A DNA stretch of 44,065 nucleotides from Betaproteobacteria bacterium (GTDB taxonomy: Bacteria > Pseudomonadota > Gammaproteobacteria > Burkholderiales > SG8-41): contig CANJQI010000019.1 of assembly GCA_947476215.1 (NCBI GenBank), forward strand, positions 1-44,065, given 5' to 3'. The notes under the pieces were generated by a model. The model was not told the origin of the DNA and did not search any database. It saw only the letters and a program-made list of their open reading frames with translations. This document shows, one piece after another, positions 7,991 through 15,084 of the stretch. Numbering within the stretch: position 1 is the first letter of the stretch; every line of letters begins with the position of its first letter. The translations under genes and the position numbers were made by a program.

Positions 7991-8878
7991 ATGTTTAGCA
8001 TCAGGAATGACAGACTCTGGTTCAGAGGCAGGGCGGCATGCGCGTGCGTGGTGTTGCTCACTTGGGCACCGGCGATACAGGCCGCCTGCGCGTCGACGGA
8101 TGCCATCGCAACCATGGTACGGGATTGGCGCGCGCTCATGCCGCTGCTTGGAGTGGCGCACGAACTGACGCTGGAGGACGGACTGTGCACGCAACAACTA
8201 TTCCTGACTGAGCTTGCGAAAACCCAAGGCAGGGTGGTCGGCTACAAGGCTGGACTCACCAATCGGGCACTGCAGCAGCGTTTCGGCTATCCGCAGCCGC
8301 TGCGCGGAACCCTGTTCGAGAAGATGTTGTTGCTGGACGGAGCCCACGTGGCGGCGCGGTTCGGTGCGCGCCCGGTAGTGGAAGCCGATTTGCTGGTTGA
8401 AGTGGGCGACGACGCGCTACAGCAGGCAACGACGCCTATTGAAGTCCTGCGGTCGCTTTCCCGTGTCACGGCATTTATCGAGTTGCCCGACCTCGTGCTG
8501 GCCGACGGCGAGCCCGTCACCGGGGCCGCCATCGCGGCGATCAACGTCGGGGCGCGACTGGGTGTGGTCGGCGGCAGCATACCTGTCGAGGCTACGCCCG
8601 CTTTCGTGGCTGCATTGGCGCGCATGCAGATCGTGGTCACCGACCACGACGGCGCCGAACTGACGCGCGGACAGGGTACGGCCATACTCGACCATCCGTT
8701 AAACGCCGTGATATGGCTGGCGCAGGACCTTGCTCGTGCCGGCATCAAACTCAAGCGTGGCGACTTGCTGAGTCTGGGTGCATTCGCACCGCCACTGGTG
8801 CCGCGCGCCGGGACAACGATCACGGTCAGTTACGAAGGCCTGCCGGGCGCGATTTCTGCGTCCGTGACATTCAACTAG
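7991..8878 (+). CDS. Exported 2-keto-4-pentenoate hydratase-like protein (FAH/MhpD fold)
   Basis: This 295-residue protein has the fold of 2-oxopent-4-enoate hydratases: VGYKAGLTN, RPVVEADLLVEV with the metal-ligand acids, FIELPDL with a further acid, and a C-terminal LKRGDLLSLGAFAPP block. Unlike the cytosolic enzymes it begins with a clear Sec signal peptide (FRGRAACACVVLLTWAPAIQ, cut near AACA), so it should act in the periplasm. The start at ATG 7991 is supported by GGAGGACAGGAG just upstream. Homologous exported hydratase-like proteins exist in proteobacteria, but their reaction is unknown to me. It is a single gene divergent from the spermidine-synthase-like gene. Confidence 0.85.
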   Translation: MFSIRNDRLWFRGRAACACVVLLTWAPAIQAACASTDAIATMVRDWRALMPLLGVAHELTLEDGLCTQQLFLTELAKTQGRVVGYKAGLTNRALQQRFGYPQPLRGTLFEKMLLLDGAHVAARFGARPVVEADLLVEVGDDALQQATTPIEVLRSLSRVTAFIELPDLVLADGEPVTGAAIAAINVGARLGVVGGSIPVEATPAFVAALARMQIVVTDHDGAELTRGQGTAILDHPLNAVIWLAQDLARAGIKLKRGDLLSLGAFAPPLVPRAGTTITVSYEGLPGAISASVTFN

Positions 8879-9044
8879 AGCGTCCGGCAGTTGTCGCTGA
8901 AGACGCTGTGAGGTCCGTGCACGCTCTTCTTCAAGTATTTGATTAATATATTGTAAATGACTTTGTTCAGGTGAATTTTCGGCGAATGTGAACTTAGTCA
9001 GCTTTCGTGCTCAATCGCTATTCCCCCCGGTCGTTAATGACTGC

Positions 9045-9278
9045 ATGAACATCGTCTACAACAGCATGAACTACTACGTCGTCGAATATCCGCAAGAGCA
9101 CGGCTATGAAGTCGTCGACAAGCAGGCGCGGCGCGGCACGTATTTCCACGGCAAGGTTGCCGAAAAGTTTCGTGCTTCCATGATGGGCGCGATGGGCGAG
9201 GATCCGTCATCCGAGCACGTCGACGAATTTCTTTCCGATTTTGGCGGGCTTATCTCGTTTCCGACCGCCGTTCACTAG
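9045..9278 (+). CDS. DUF3567 family protein
   Basis: This acidic protein of 77 aa starts MNIVYNSMNYYVVEYP and includes GYEVVDKQARRGTYFHG and a C-terminal EHVDEFLSDF block, which I recognise as the DUF3567 pattern of betaproteobacteria. The ATG at 9045 is preferred to upstream starts because the conserved part begins there. No function is known. Its 3' end overlaps the 3' end of the convergent membrane-protein gene by 29 bp. Confidence 0.82.
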   Translation: MNIVYNSMNYYVVEYPQEHGYEVVDKQARRGTYFHGKVAEKFRASMMGAMGEDPSSEHVDEFLSDFGGLISFPTAVH

Positions 9279-9834
9279 TACCGTGGTCGGTGCCGTCCGT
9301 GCCGAGGTGGGCGCGGCCTAACTTGTCGGCGATCATTTTTCGAGTGCTGTCGGCAGTATCCTCGCCCTTCAGGTGGTCAGCTATCAGCAATGTGCGATCC
9401 TTGCCGCGTGCGTAAAGGCGGTAATAACGCACGGAATCGAAGATGCCCACGTACTTTGCTTCAAGCCGGACGTCCAAGGCCCCTATGTCTGTACATTGCA
9501 ACTGACTGCGCACCAGCGGGTATCCGAGGCAGCGGCGTTCGGTGCGTAATCCGGCTGTGCCGACTTCGACCGTCAGCGAGTTCGATGCGGTCCACAATGC
9601 GACCACGACAAACCACAGTCCGAGCGATATGAGTGGAATGGCGAACACGCCGGCAAAAGCGAAGGCCAAAAGACTGGCCGCGCCGGCCTGCTCCGAATGC
9701 AGCAGCGCCACGGTGGTTGCGCCGCCGATCACGCAACACGCCACGCCAAACAGTGCCAGCATGAGCGACGAGCCCGCCGCGCGCAAGGCGGGAAAACGCA
9801 GTTCCACGATGTTGCCGCGCGAGGTTACGTTCAT
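9250..9834 (-). CDS. Small membrane protein of unknown function
   Basis: This 194-residue protein has two hydrophobic spans (about residues 21-45 and 52-82) followed by a soluble C-terminal domain of mixed strand character containing TVEVGTAGLRTERRCLGYPL and YYRLYARGKDRTLLIAD. The two-helix hairpin followed by such a domain resembles bacterial PH-like/YdbT-type membrane proteins, but I cannot assign a family. Its ATG overlaps the stop of the exonuclease gene by 4 bp (ATGA), so it is the third, translationally coupled gene of the IclR-exonuclease operon. It converges on the DUF3567 gene with overlapping 3' ends. Confidence 0.75.
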   Translation of the reverse strand: MNVTSRGNIVELRFPALRAAGSSLMLALFGVACCVIGGATTVALLHSEQAGAASLLAFAFAGVFAIPLISLGLWFVVVALWTASNSLTVEVGTAGLRTERRCLGYPLVRSQLQCTDIGALDVRLEAKYVGIFDSVRYYRLYARGKDRTLLIADHLKGEDTADSTRKMIADKLGRAHLGTDGTDHGTSERRSETR

Positions 9835-10394
9835 GCGGGCGCTGGTGGTTTGATCTGCGCCGCAGCGGCTGCCGTCAACGCCTCAACGCCGACATCGTCG
9901 CGCCATATCCGCGTCAGGTCCCACAGTACGCGCGCATCGCCGAGGGCGCGGTGACGCGCGCTGCAGTCCACGCCATGGCGCTGCATCAGGGTGTCGAGGT
10001 TGTGACGTGCATGGCCAGGATATAGTTTGCGCGACAGGCGCACCGTGCATAGCACGTCGGAACGGTAGACGATATCGAGGCGCTGGAATTCGTTCATCAG
10101 AAATCCATAATCGAAACGGGCATTGTGGGCGACGAGCAGCCGGCCATCGAGCCGTGACCTGAGTTCATCCGCGATCTCCGAAAAAACGGGGGCCGATGCC
10201 ACCATGTCGTCATTGATGCCGGTCAGCGATTCTATGAACGGCGGAATGCTCATTTCCGGATTGACCAGGGTGGTCCATTCGCCGACGTGCTGTCCGTTTT
10301 CGATTTCGATTAGTCCAATTTCCGTGATGCGGTCGCGACTGGCGGTGGCGCCGGTTGTTTCGAGATCGAGAAAGACCAGCGGGCGATCAAGCAT
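9831..10394 (-). CDS. 3'-5' exonuclease, DnaQ/DEDDh family
   Basis: This 187-residue exonuclease has all five DEDDh residues: D10 and E12 in FLDLETTG, D95 in HNARFDYGF, H148 and D153 in HRALGDARVL. It looks like a free-standing homologue of the DNA polymerase III epsilon subunit, probably trimming DNA or RNA ends. It lacks a C-terminal region for polymerase binding beyond a short Ala/Pro tail. The start at ATG 10394 overlaps the end of the IclR gene by 8 bp; a longer in-frame start at 10556 would lie inside the IclR gene and shows no homology. The stop overlaps the next gene's ATG by 4 bp. Confidence 0.9.
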   Translation of the reverse strand: MLDRPLVFLDLETTGATASRDRITEIGLIEIENGQHVGEWTTLVNPEMSIPPFIESLTGINDDMVASAPVFSEIADELRSRLDGRLLVAHNARFDYGFLMNEFQRLDIVYRSDVLCTVRLSRKLYPGHARHNLDTLMQRHGVDCSARHRALGDARVLWDLTRIWRDDVGVEALTAAAAAQIKPPAPA

Positions 10395-11193
10395 GGGTAT
10401 TGGTCGCCGGCGTTGGGGACGCGGCGGGCACCGGGCGAAAGCCGAGTGCTTTCGAGACCCGCTCCGATGTTTGCCGGAGAGGGACAGCCCACGCTTTGTT
10501 GAAGCGCTCGGCAGGCGCGGATATGGACAGCGCGGCGACCAGCTGGTGCTCATCATTGTAAATACCGGCGGCCACGCATGAGACGCCCTTCTCCCATTCT
10601 TCGTTGTCCATCGCGTGCCCCTGTCGGCGTACGTTTTCGATTTCCATCAGAAAATTCGCCTGATCGGTAATGGTGTTCTCGGTGAGCCTGGGCAGACCCG
10701 TGCGAATTGCATATTCAAGACATTTTTCGGGCGTGTCCGCACTAAGAAAAACCTTGCCTACGGAAGTGGCGTGCAGTAGCGCGCGTGCCCCCGCGGCTGC
10801 CATGACCCGCAGGTTGAGCCCCGTAGGCGAGGTGCATTCGACATAGATGATCTCGTCATCGTGGCGCACGGCCAGGTTTACGGCTTCGCCCAGTTGCTGA
10901 TGTAATTGCCGCATGCATGGCCAGGCTTCTTGGCGAAAGCTGGTGCGCGAGCGAACCACGGCGCCCAGTTCGAGCAGGCGCATGCCCAGCCGGTAGGTGC
11001 CGGGCTCGACGCGTTCCGCCATGCGATGCTGCACCATGACGTTGAGTATGCGATGCGCGGTCGATGGATGGAGCTCGGCTTGTGCCGCGAGCTGTTTAAG
11101 GCTGGCCGGCGCGGCCTGACTCGACAGCGCATCCAGCAGGCTCATCATGCGTGTGATTACCTGTATCGATGCTGGGGATTGTTGCACTGGCAT
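10387..11193 (-). CDS. IclR-family transcriptional regulator
   Basis: This 268-residue regulator has an N-terminal winged helix-turn-helix (about residues 8-65, with LKQLAAQAELHPSTAHRILNVMVQ) and the C-terminal IclR effector domain (ending AALSISAPAERFNKAWAVPL). Members bind small carboxylates or aromatics and often control catabolic genes nearby. It leads a coupled operon with the exonuclease and membrane protein and is transcribed divergently from the LutA/PrpD side, so it is a candidate regulator of the catabolic island. No ribosome site is evident before ATG 11193. A near-palindrome GTATTTGAATAC lies directly upstream (11194-11205). Confidence 0.93.
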   Translation of the reverse strand: MPVQQSPASIQVITRMMSLLDALSSQAAPASLKQLAAQAELHPSTAHRILNVMVQHRMAERVEPGTYRLGMRLLELGAVVRSRTSFRQEAWPCMRQLHQQLGEAVNLAVRHDDEIIYVECTSPTGLNLRVMAAAGARALLHATSVGKVFLSADTPEKCLEYAIRTGLPRLTENTITDQANFLMEIENVRRQGHAMDNEEWEKGVSCVAAGIYNDEHQLVAALSISAPAERFNKAWAVPLRQTSERVSKALGFRPVPAASPTPATNTHA

Positions 11194-11498
11194 GTATTTG
11201 AATACTTGTTTAATTACTGGTACTTAGCGCTGATTTTATATGGTGAAATGGTGCCCGGCAAGGCGCCAGCGACTATAGTCAGGCTAGACGGCGGCCTACG
11301 CATGCCGCCGTCGCGTTACTGGGTCGATTCAAACTCCCAATGCAGAGGACGCGGTGGACGCAGAGGAAAAGCTTTATATTGGTTTGCAACAATTCATTTC
11401 CCCCGAGTCCTCTGCTTTGAGCAATTGATCTTCATAAAGTAGCACCATTGCGGATCAGGTTGTGTTTTATGCCGGGTCAGATAAGATTGCCGGACATT
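11194..11498. other. 305-bp intergenic region between divergent IclR and LutA genes
   Basis: This region holds the near-palindrome at 11194-11205 next to the IclR start, a GC-rich 9-bp-stem hairpin (arms 11287-11295 and 11304-11312, no T-run), and the inverted repeat at 11339-11421. An AT-rich segment around 11206-11250 would suit a minus-strand promoter. I see no gene. Confidence 0.6.
11339..11421. repeat. Imperfect inverted repeat, second copy of the GGACGCRGAGG family
   Basis: The left arm (about 11339-11370, with GCAGAGGACGCGGTGGACGC) and the right arm (about 11395-11421, TCCTCTGCTTTGAG end) are imperfect reverse complements around a short AT-rich loop. Sequence and architecture match the element at 3641-3805, but with shorter arms and loop. 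Confidence 0.75.
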
Positions 11499-12230
11499 AT
11501 GCGCGTCGGATTGCTGGTTACCTGTCTTGTTGATTTGATGCGTCCCAGCATCGGCATGGCCGCGCTCAAACTCCTTGAAGATGCCGGATGCGAAGTCGTC
11601 GTGCCGCCGACCCAGACCTGTTGTGGGCAACCAGGCTACAACTCGGGCGATCGTGCATCGGCGCTGGCGCTGGCAAAGAAGCTGCTGTCGGAATTCGAGT
11701 CGTGCGACTACATCGTTGCGCCGTCAGGGTCGTGCGCCGGCATGGTGCGCACACATTATCCGGATGTCTTTTCCGAATCAGCATCCGATCTGAACCGTGT
11801 TCAGCGCCTGTGTGAGAAAACCTACGAACTCACCGACTTTCTCGTCAATGTTCTCAAGGTCGATCGCATCTCGGCGCGGTTCGACGGCACGATTACGTAC
11901 CATGATGCGTGCTCGGGACTGCGCGAGATGAATGTCAAATCGCAGCCTCGTGCGTTGCTGGCAAAGGTTGCGGGGCTCAAGCTCGCCGAAATGGCCGAAG
12001 CTGAAGCGTGCTGTGGATTCGGCGGCGCATTTTCCGTCAAGTTTGGAGACATCTCGACCCGTCTCGCCGACAATAAATGCGCACATGCCCAGGCGACCGG
12101 TGCCGATGCCATCGTACTCGGCGACCTCGGATGCATGCTCAATATTGAAGGGCGGTTGCGCCGTCGCGGCGATGCCAGGACCCGCGTGCTGCATGTCGCG
12201 GAAGTGCTGGCCGGGGAACAAACACCCTGA
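11499..12230 (+). CDS. lutA: LutA/LldE-type Fe-S oxidoreductase (lactate utilization)
   Basis: This 243-residue (Fe-S)-binding protein carries the two cysteine-rich CCG-type motifs of LutA/LldE: QTCCGQPGYNSGD (about residue 39-51) and EACCGFGGAFSVKF. In known Lut systems LutA, LutB and LutC form an enzyme that oxidises L-lactate to pyruvate on the cytoplasmic side of the membrane. The start at ATG 11499 is chosen because MRVGLLVTCLVD is the family's N terminus; an ATG at 11469 is in frame but unlikely. The partners lie far away (LutB at 32.1 kb, LutC at 38.9 kb). It is followed by a PrpD gene after 77 bp. Confidence 0.92.
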   Translation: MRVGLLVTCLVDLMRPSIGMAALKLLEDAGCEVVVPPTQTCCGQPGYNSGDRASALALAKKLLSEFESCDYIVAPSGSCAGMVRTHYPDVFSESASDLNRVQRLCEKTYELTDFLVNVLKVDRISARFDGTITYHDACSGLREMNVKSQPRALLAKVAGLKLAEMAEAEACCGFGGAFSVKFGDISTRLADNKCAHAQATGADAIVLGDLGCMLNIEGRLRRRGDARTRVLHVAEVLAGEQTP

Positions 12231-12307
12231 TCAAGGACGCAGGTGCACGCACGGAATAAAATGGCGTTGCTTGCCGTCGAGAGTGTGATCAACAGCACAG
12301 GGGAGAC

Positions 12308-13663
12308 ATGATGGGTGTTACTGAGCAGTTCGCCAACTGGATAGTATCCACGCGCTTCGAGGACATACCCGCCAAGGGTATGGAGACGGTGAAACAATCG
12401 GTCCTGGACTGGATCGGTTGCGCGCTGGCCGGTTCGGTGCGGAAAGAGGCGTGCATCGTGGTGGACTTTACGCGGGAGCAGGGCGGAACGCCGCAGTCCC
12501 GGCTGATTGCATTTGGCGACCGAACCAGCAGCGCCAATGCGGCGCTTGCCAACGGCGTCATGGGACATCTTGAAGACTTCGACGATTCCGGGGCGCACCC
12601 GGCATCGTATCTGACGCCCATGGTGTTGGCGCTCGGTGAGGAATTACACCTGTCCGGCAGCCAGATATTGCTGGCGTGGGCCCTGGGTTTCGACATCAGT
12701 TCGCGTATCGGATCGGGGCTGCATCCGGATCGTGCGTGGCACACCACGCCTTTATTCGGCACCATGGGCGCTGCCGCGGGGGCGAGCAAGCTCGCGGGCC
12801 TCGACGTTAACCAGACGCGCATGGCTTTCGGCATCGCCGCGTCGGAAACTTCCGGTCTCATGCGCAACTTTGGCACCATGACCAAATCGTTTCATCCCGG
12901 CAATGCCGCTCGCAGCGCGATAGTGGCGGCCAAGCTGGCCGGACGCGGATTCGGCGCCGATCCGGACATCATCGAAGCGCGCTACGGCTACGCCGATTGT
13001 TTCGGCGGTGAGAAATGTTATCTGCCCGCGATGACCCAGTTTCTGGGCTCGGTCTGGCACATTGCAGCCAAGGGACCCGATGTCAAGGTGTGGCCTTGCT
13101 GCTCATCCAACCATCAGACGCTGACCGGCATCATGAAGTTTCTGCACAAGCAGGCTGTCGATGCGGGGAACATCGAACGTATCGAGCATTACGGTCCCGA
13201 CCAGCCTGGAGCCGGCGCGCTGCAGGGCAAGCAAGTGCATACCGGATTTGAAGGAAAGTTCAGCCTGGAATACAACATCGCGGCTGCGTTCATCGACAAG
13301 AAGGTGGACTTGGCTACGTTCAGCGATGCGCGCTTGATGCGCGGCGACCTGCAGTCCTTTATGGCCAAGGTACATCGTTACCAGGATCCGGAGGCGGCGC
13401 TGCATTCCAGCCGCACCAGGAAGGGACACAGCGCAGCCTGGTTGCGGGTGACCATGAAAAATGGAAACGTGCATGAGATTGCGCTCGGATCGCGCGATAC
13501 CCTCAAGGGCGAGGCAGTGGTTGAGAAATTTCGCGCCAATGCCGGTTTGGCGCTGGATCGTGACACGGTGGAGCGCGTCGTGACCATGGTGCGGAATCTG
13601 GAGAAGATGGCCGACATCAATGCGTTGATGGACGTGATCTGCGGCAAGGACGGACTTCGGTGA
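12308..13663 (+). CDS. MmgE/PrpD family protein
   Basis: This 451-residue protein of the MmgE/PrpD (2-methylcitrate dehydratase) superfamily has FANWIVSTRFEDIPAKGMET at the N terminus, DWIGCALAGS, the GHLEDFDDSGAHPASYLTP block (active-site His/Asp region), FHPGNAARSAIVAAKLA and KVWPCCSSNHQT. True PrpD dehydrates 2-methylcitrate and related family members act on other substituted tri/dicarboxylates or racemise/decarboxylate them. No prpB or prpC is present, so a methylcitrate cycle is not supported. The start at 12308 (or ATG 12311) follows AGGGGAGAC. The relic of a TPP enzyme comes next. Confidence 0.9.
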   Translation: MMGVTEQFANWIVSTRFEDIPAKGMETVKQSVLDWIGCALAGSVRKEACIVVDFTREQGGTPQSRLIAFGDRTSSANAALANGVMGHLEDFDDSGAHPASYLTPMVLALGEELHLSGSQILLAWALGFDISSRIGSGLHPDRAWHTTPLFGTMGAAAGASKLAGLDVNQTRMAFGIAASETSGLMRNFGTMTKSFHPGNAARSAIVAAKLAGRGFGADPDIIEARYGYADCFGGEKCYLPAMTQFLGSVWHIAAKGPDVKVWPCCSSNHQTLTGIMKFLHKQAVDAGNIERIEHYGPDQPGAGALQGKQVHTGFEGKFSLEYNIAAAFIDKKVDLATFSDARLMRGDLQSFMAKVHRYQDPEAALHSSRTRKGHSAAWLRVTMKNGNVHEIALGSRDTLKGEAVVEKFRANAGLALDRDTVERVVTMVRNLEKMADINALMDVICGKDGLR

Positions 13664-13691
13664 TGAACTGTCAATCAGGGAGGGAGAGATA

Positions 13692-13820
13692 AAAGTTTAC
13701 CAAGTGGTAGCCAATGCGTTCATAAAGGAAGGCACGACCAAGGTATTCGGTTTGCTCGGCGACGGACAGATGCCGTGGTGGGCGGCCATGGCCAAGCCTC
13801 CGCAAATAAATGGTCAATAA
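13692..13820 (+). pseudogene. N-terminal stub of a thiamine-diphosphate-dependent enzyme
   Basis: About 35 codons read KVYQVVANAFIKEG then FGLLGDGQMPWWAAMAK, the start of an acetolactate-synthase-like TPP enzyme (the family's conserved VFGLxGDGN region). A strong ribosome site (GGGAGGGAGAG, 13678-13688) precedes it, but the codon where ATG is expected reads ATA (13689-13691), and similarity stops at about 13799, with TAA at 13818. The remaining roughly 500 codons are missing. This is therefore a decayed gene, likely once cotranscribed with the PrpD gene upstream. Confidence 0.75.
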
Positions 13821-13827
13821 ATGCGCG

Positions 13828-13882
13828 CAGTGTAACTTCTCAACCGGTGATGCTTAGACTATGGAGCGGAATAGTTACACTG
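13828..13882. repeat. Perfect 10-bp inverted repeat next to the TPP-enzyme breakpoint
   Basis: CAGTGTAACT (13828-13837) is repeated in inverted orientation as AGTTACACTG (13873-13882). The pair starts within 10 bases of the end of the truncated TPP gene. It could be a solo remnant of a mobile-element end or a deletion scar; no transposase is present. The rest of the 390-bp gap (13664-14053) shows only the stub and a -10-like box. Confidence 0.6.
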
Positions 13883-14009
13883 ACCCCATTTATCGGCAAT
13901 CTGAGACGCAGCCTAAGGGCAAGGCCCGTGGAATCACGCGTCTACCACGAACGGGTGGTACATGGCCGCGCGCGGTTCGGCACGCATGAAGGGCAATTTC
14001 GCGCACCTG

Positions 14010-14015
14010 TATAAT
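14010..14015 (+). promoter_or_regulatory. Candidate sigma-70 -10 box for the 14.05-20.5 kb operon
   Basis: A perfect TATAAT lies 38 bp upstream of the first ATG of the Bug-thiolase-CoA-transferase operon. No convincing -35 hexamer is seen at 16-18 bp spacing. The 12-mer CACCTGTATAAT (14004-14015) also occurs on the minus strand at 7931-7942 beside the spermidine-synthase-like gene start. Confidence 0.4.
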
Positions 14016-14053
14016 AGAACGCTTGCGCGTTTTCTGGTTTCCTGAGTGTCCGA

Positions 14054-15037
14054 ATGTCGAAGCCCCGAATAATCAATGCTGTCCTGCTCGCGTACGTGCT
14101 GAGCGCGGCCTGCTCTGTCGCGTACGGACAAGCCACGACGGGTTCAGGACAGTCCTATCCGGTCAAGCCCATACGCGTTGTTACCGCTGGCATAGGCGGC
14201 GGCAACGATGTGTCGGCGCGCTTGATGGCGCAGGGTCTGACCGCGGCATTCGGGCAGCAGTCCATTGTCGATAACCGCGCCAGCGGCATCATCACCGCCG
14301 AAGCGGTGGCCAAAGCGGCGCCCGACGGTTATACCGTGCTGGTTTACGGCAGCACAATCTGGATCACGCCGCTGCTGCAAACCACGCCGTACGATCCGGT
14401 GGCGGATTTTGCCGCGATCACGATGGTTGCAAGCTCGCCGCACGTGATCGTCGTGCATCCGTCATTGCCGGTCAACTCGGTACGCGAACTGATTGCACTT
14501 GCCAAGGCTCGGCCGGGACAACTGAACGATGCGTCGCTCGGGACCGGCACCTCTACGCATCTGGGCGCCGAGTTGTTCAAGTCCATGGCGGGCGTCAAAA
14601 TCGTCCGCGTGCCCTATAAAAGCCCGGCGACGCAATTGACGGATCTGATCGGCGGCCAGGTGCAGCTGACGTTTTCAACCTCGGGCGCGGCGATGCCGCA
14701 CGTCAAGACCGGCCGCCTCAAGGCGCTGGCGGTAACGAGCGCCAAGCCGTCGGCGCTGGTGCCCGGACTGCCGACGGTGGCCGCGACCGGGTTGCCCGGC
14801 TTCGAGTCCGGTGCGATCTACGTGAGTTTCGCGCCGGCGCGCACACCCGCGCCCATCATTACGCGCTTGAACCAGGAAATGGTGCGTTATCTGGGGCACG
14901 CCGAGGTCAAGGAGAAGTTCTTCAACGCCGCGCTCGAAGTGGTGGGCAGCACGCCCGAGGAGTTGACCGCCAAGATGAAGTCCGAAATGGCGCGGCTGGG
15001 AAAAGTGATCAAGGATGTCGGAATACGCGTCGAGTAA
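14054..15037 (+). CDS. Bug/TctC-family solute-binding protein, head of the thiolase/CoA-transferase operon
   Basis: This 327-residue periplasmic receptor has a signal peptide (about 1-26, ending VAYGQ), then YPVKPIRVVTAGIGGGNDVS, QQSIVDNRASG, APDGYTVLVYGSTIW, YDPVADFAAI, VVHPSLPVNSVRELIALAK and VPYKSPATQLTDLIGGQVQ. The GSTIWITPLL segment groups it by eye with the Bug genes at 26.7, 28.8 (pseudogene) and 31.1 kb. It lies 47 bp upstream of the thiolase-fold gene and is probably cotranscribed, so it likely binds the substrate of that pathway. Its ligand is unknown. Confidence 0.95.
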   Translation: MSKPRIINAVLLAYVLSAACSVAYGQATTGSGQSYPVKPIRVVTAGIGGGNDVSARLMAQGLTAAFGQQSIVDNRASGIITAEAVAKAAPDGYTVLVYGSTIWITPLLQTTPYDPVADFAAITMVASSPHVIVVHPSLPVNSVRELIALAKARPGQLNDASLGTGTSTHLGAELFKSMAGVKIVRVPYKSPATQLTDLIGGQVQLTFSTSGAAMPHVKTGRLKALAVTSAKPSALVPGLPTVAATGLPGFESGAIYVSFAPARTPAPIITRLNQEMVRYLGHAEVKEKFFNAALEVVGSTPEELTAKMKSEMARLGKVIKDVGIRVE

Positions 15038-15084
15038 GCGCTCGGCGGCGTTGTTGATTTTTGATGTCAGGCATGGGAGGCACA

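Noticed and set aside
7933-8190. N-terminal extension of the spermidine-synthase-like protein
   Set aside because: The extension overlaps the divergent hydratase gene and has no membrane or SpeE similarity; ATG 7932 or 7890 fits the family start.
5056-8878. Aromatic meta- or ortho-cleavage cluster (PcaD-like plus MhpD-like)
   Set aside because: The two genes are on different strands, separated by an unrelated membrane protein, one is exported, and no ring-cleavage dioxygenase is present.
13800-13900. Complete insertion sequence
   Set aside because: Only a 10-bp inverted repeat 35 bp apart is seen; no transposase frame or target duplication was found.
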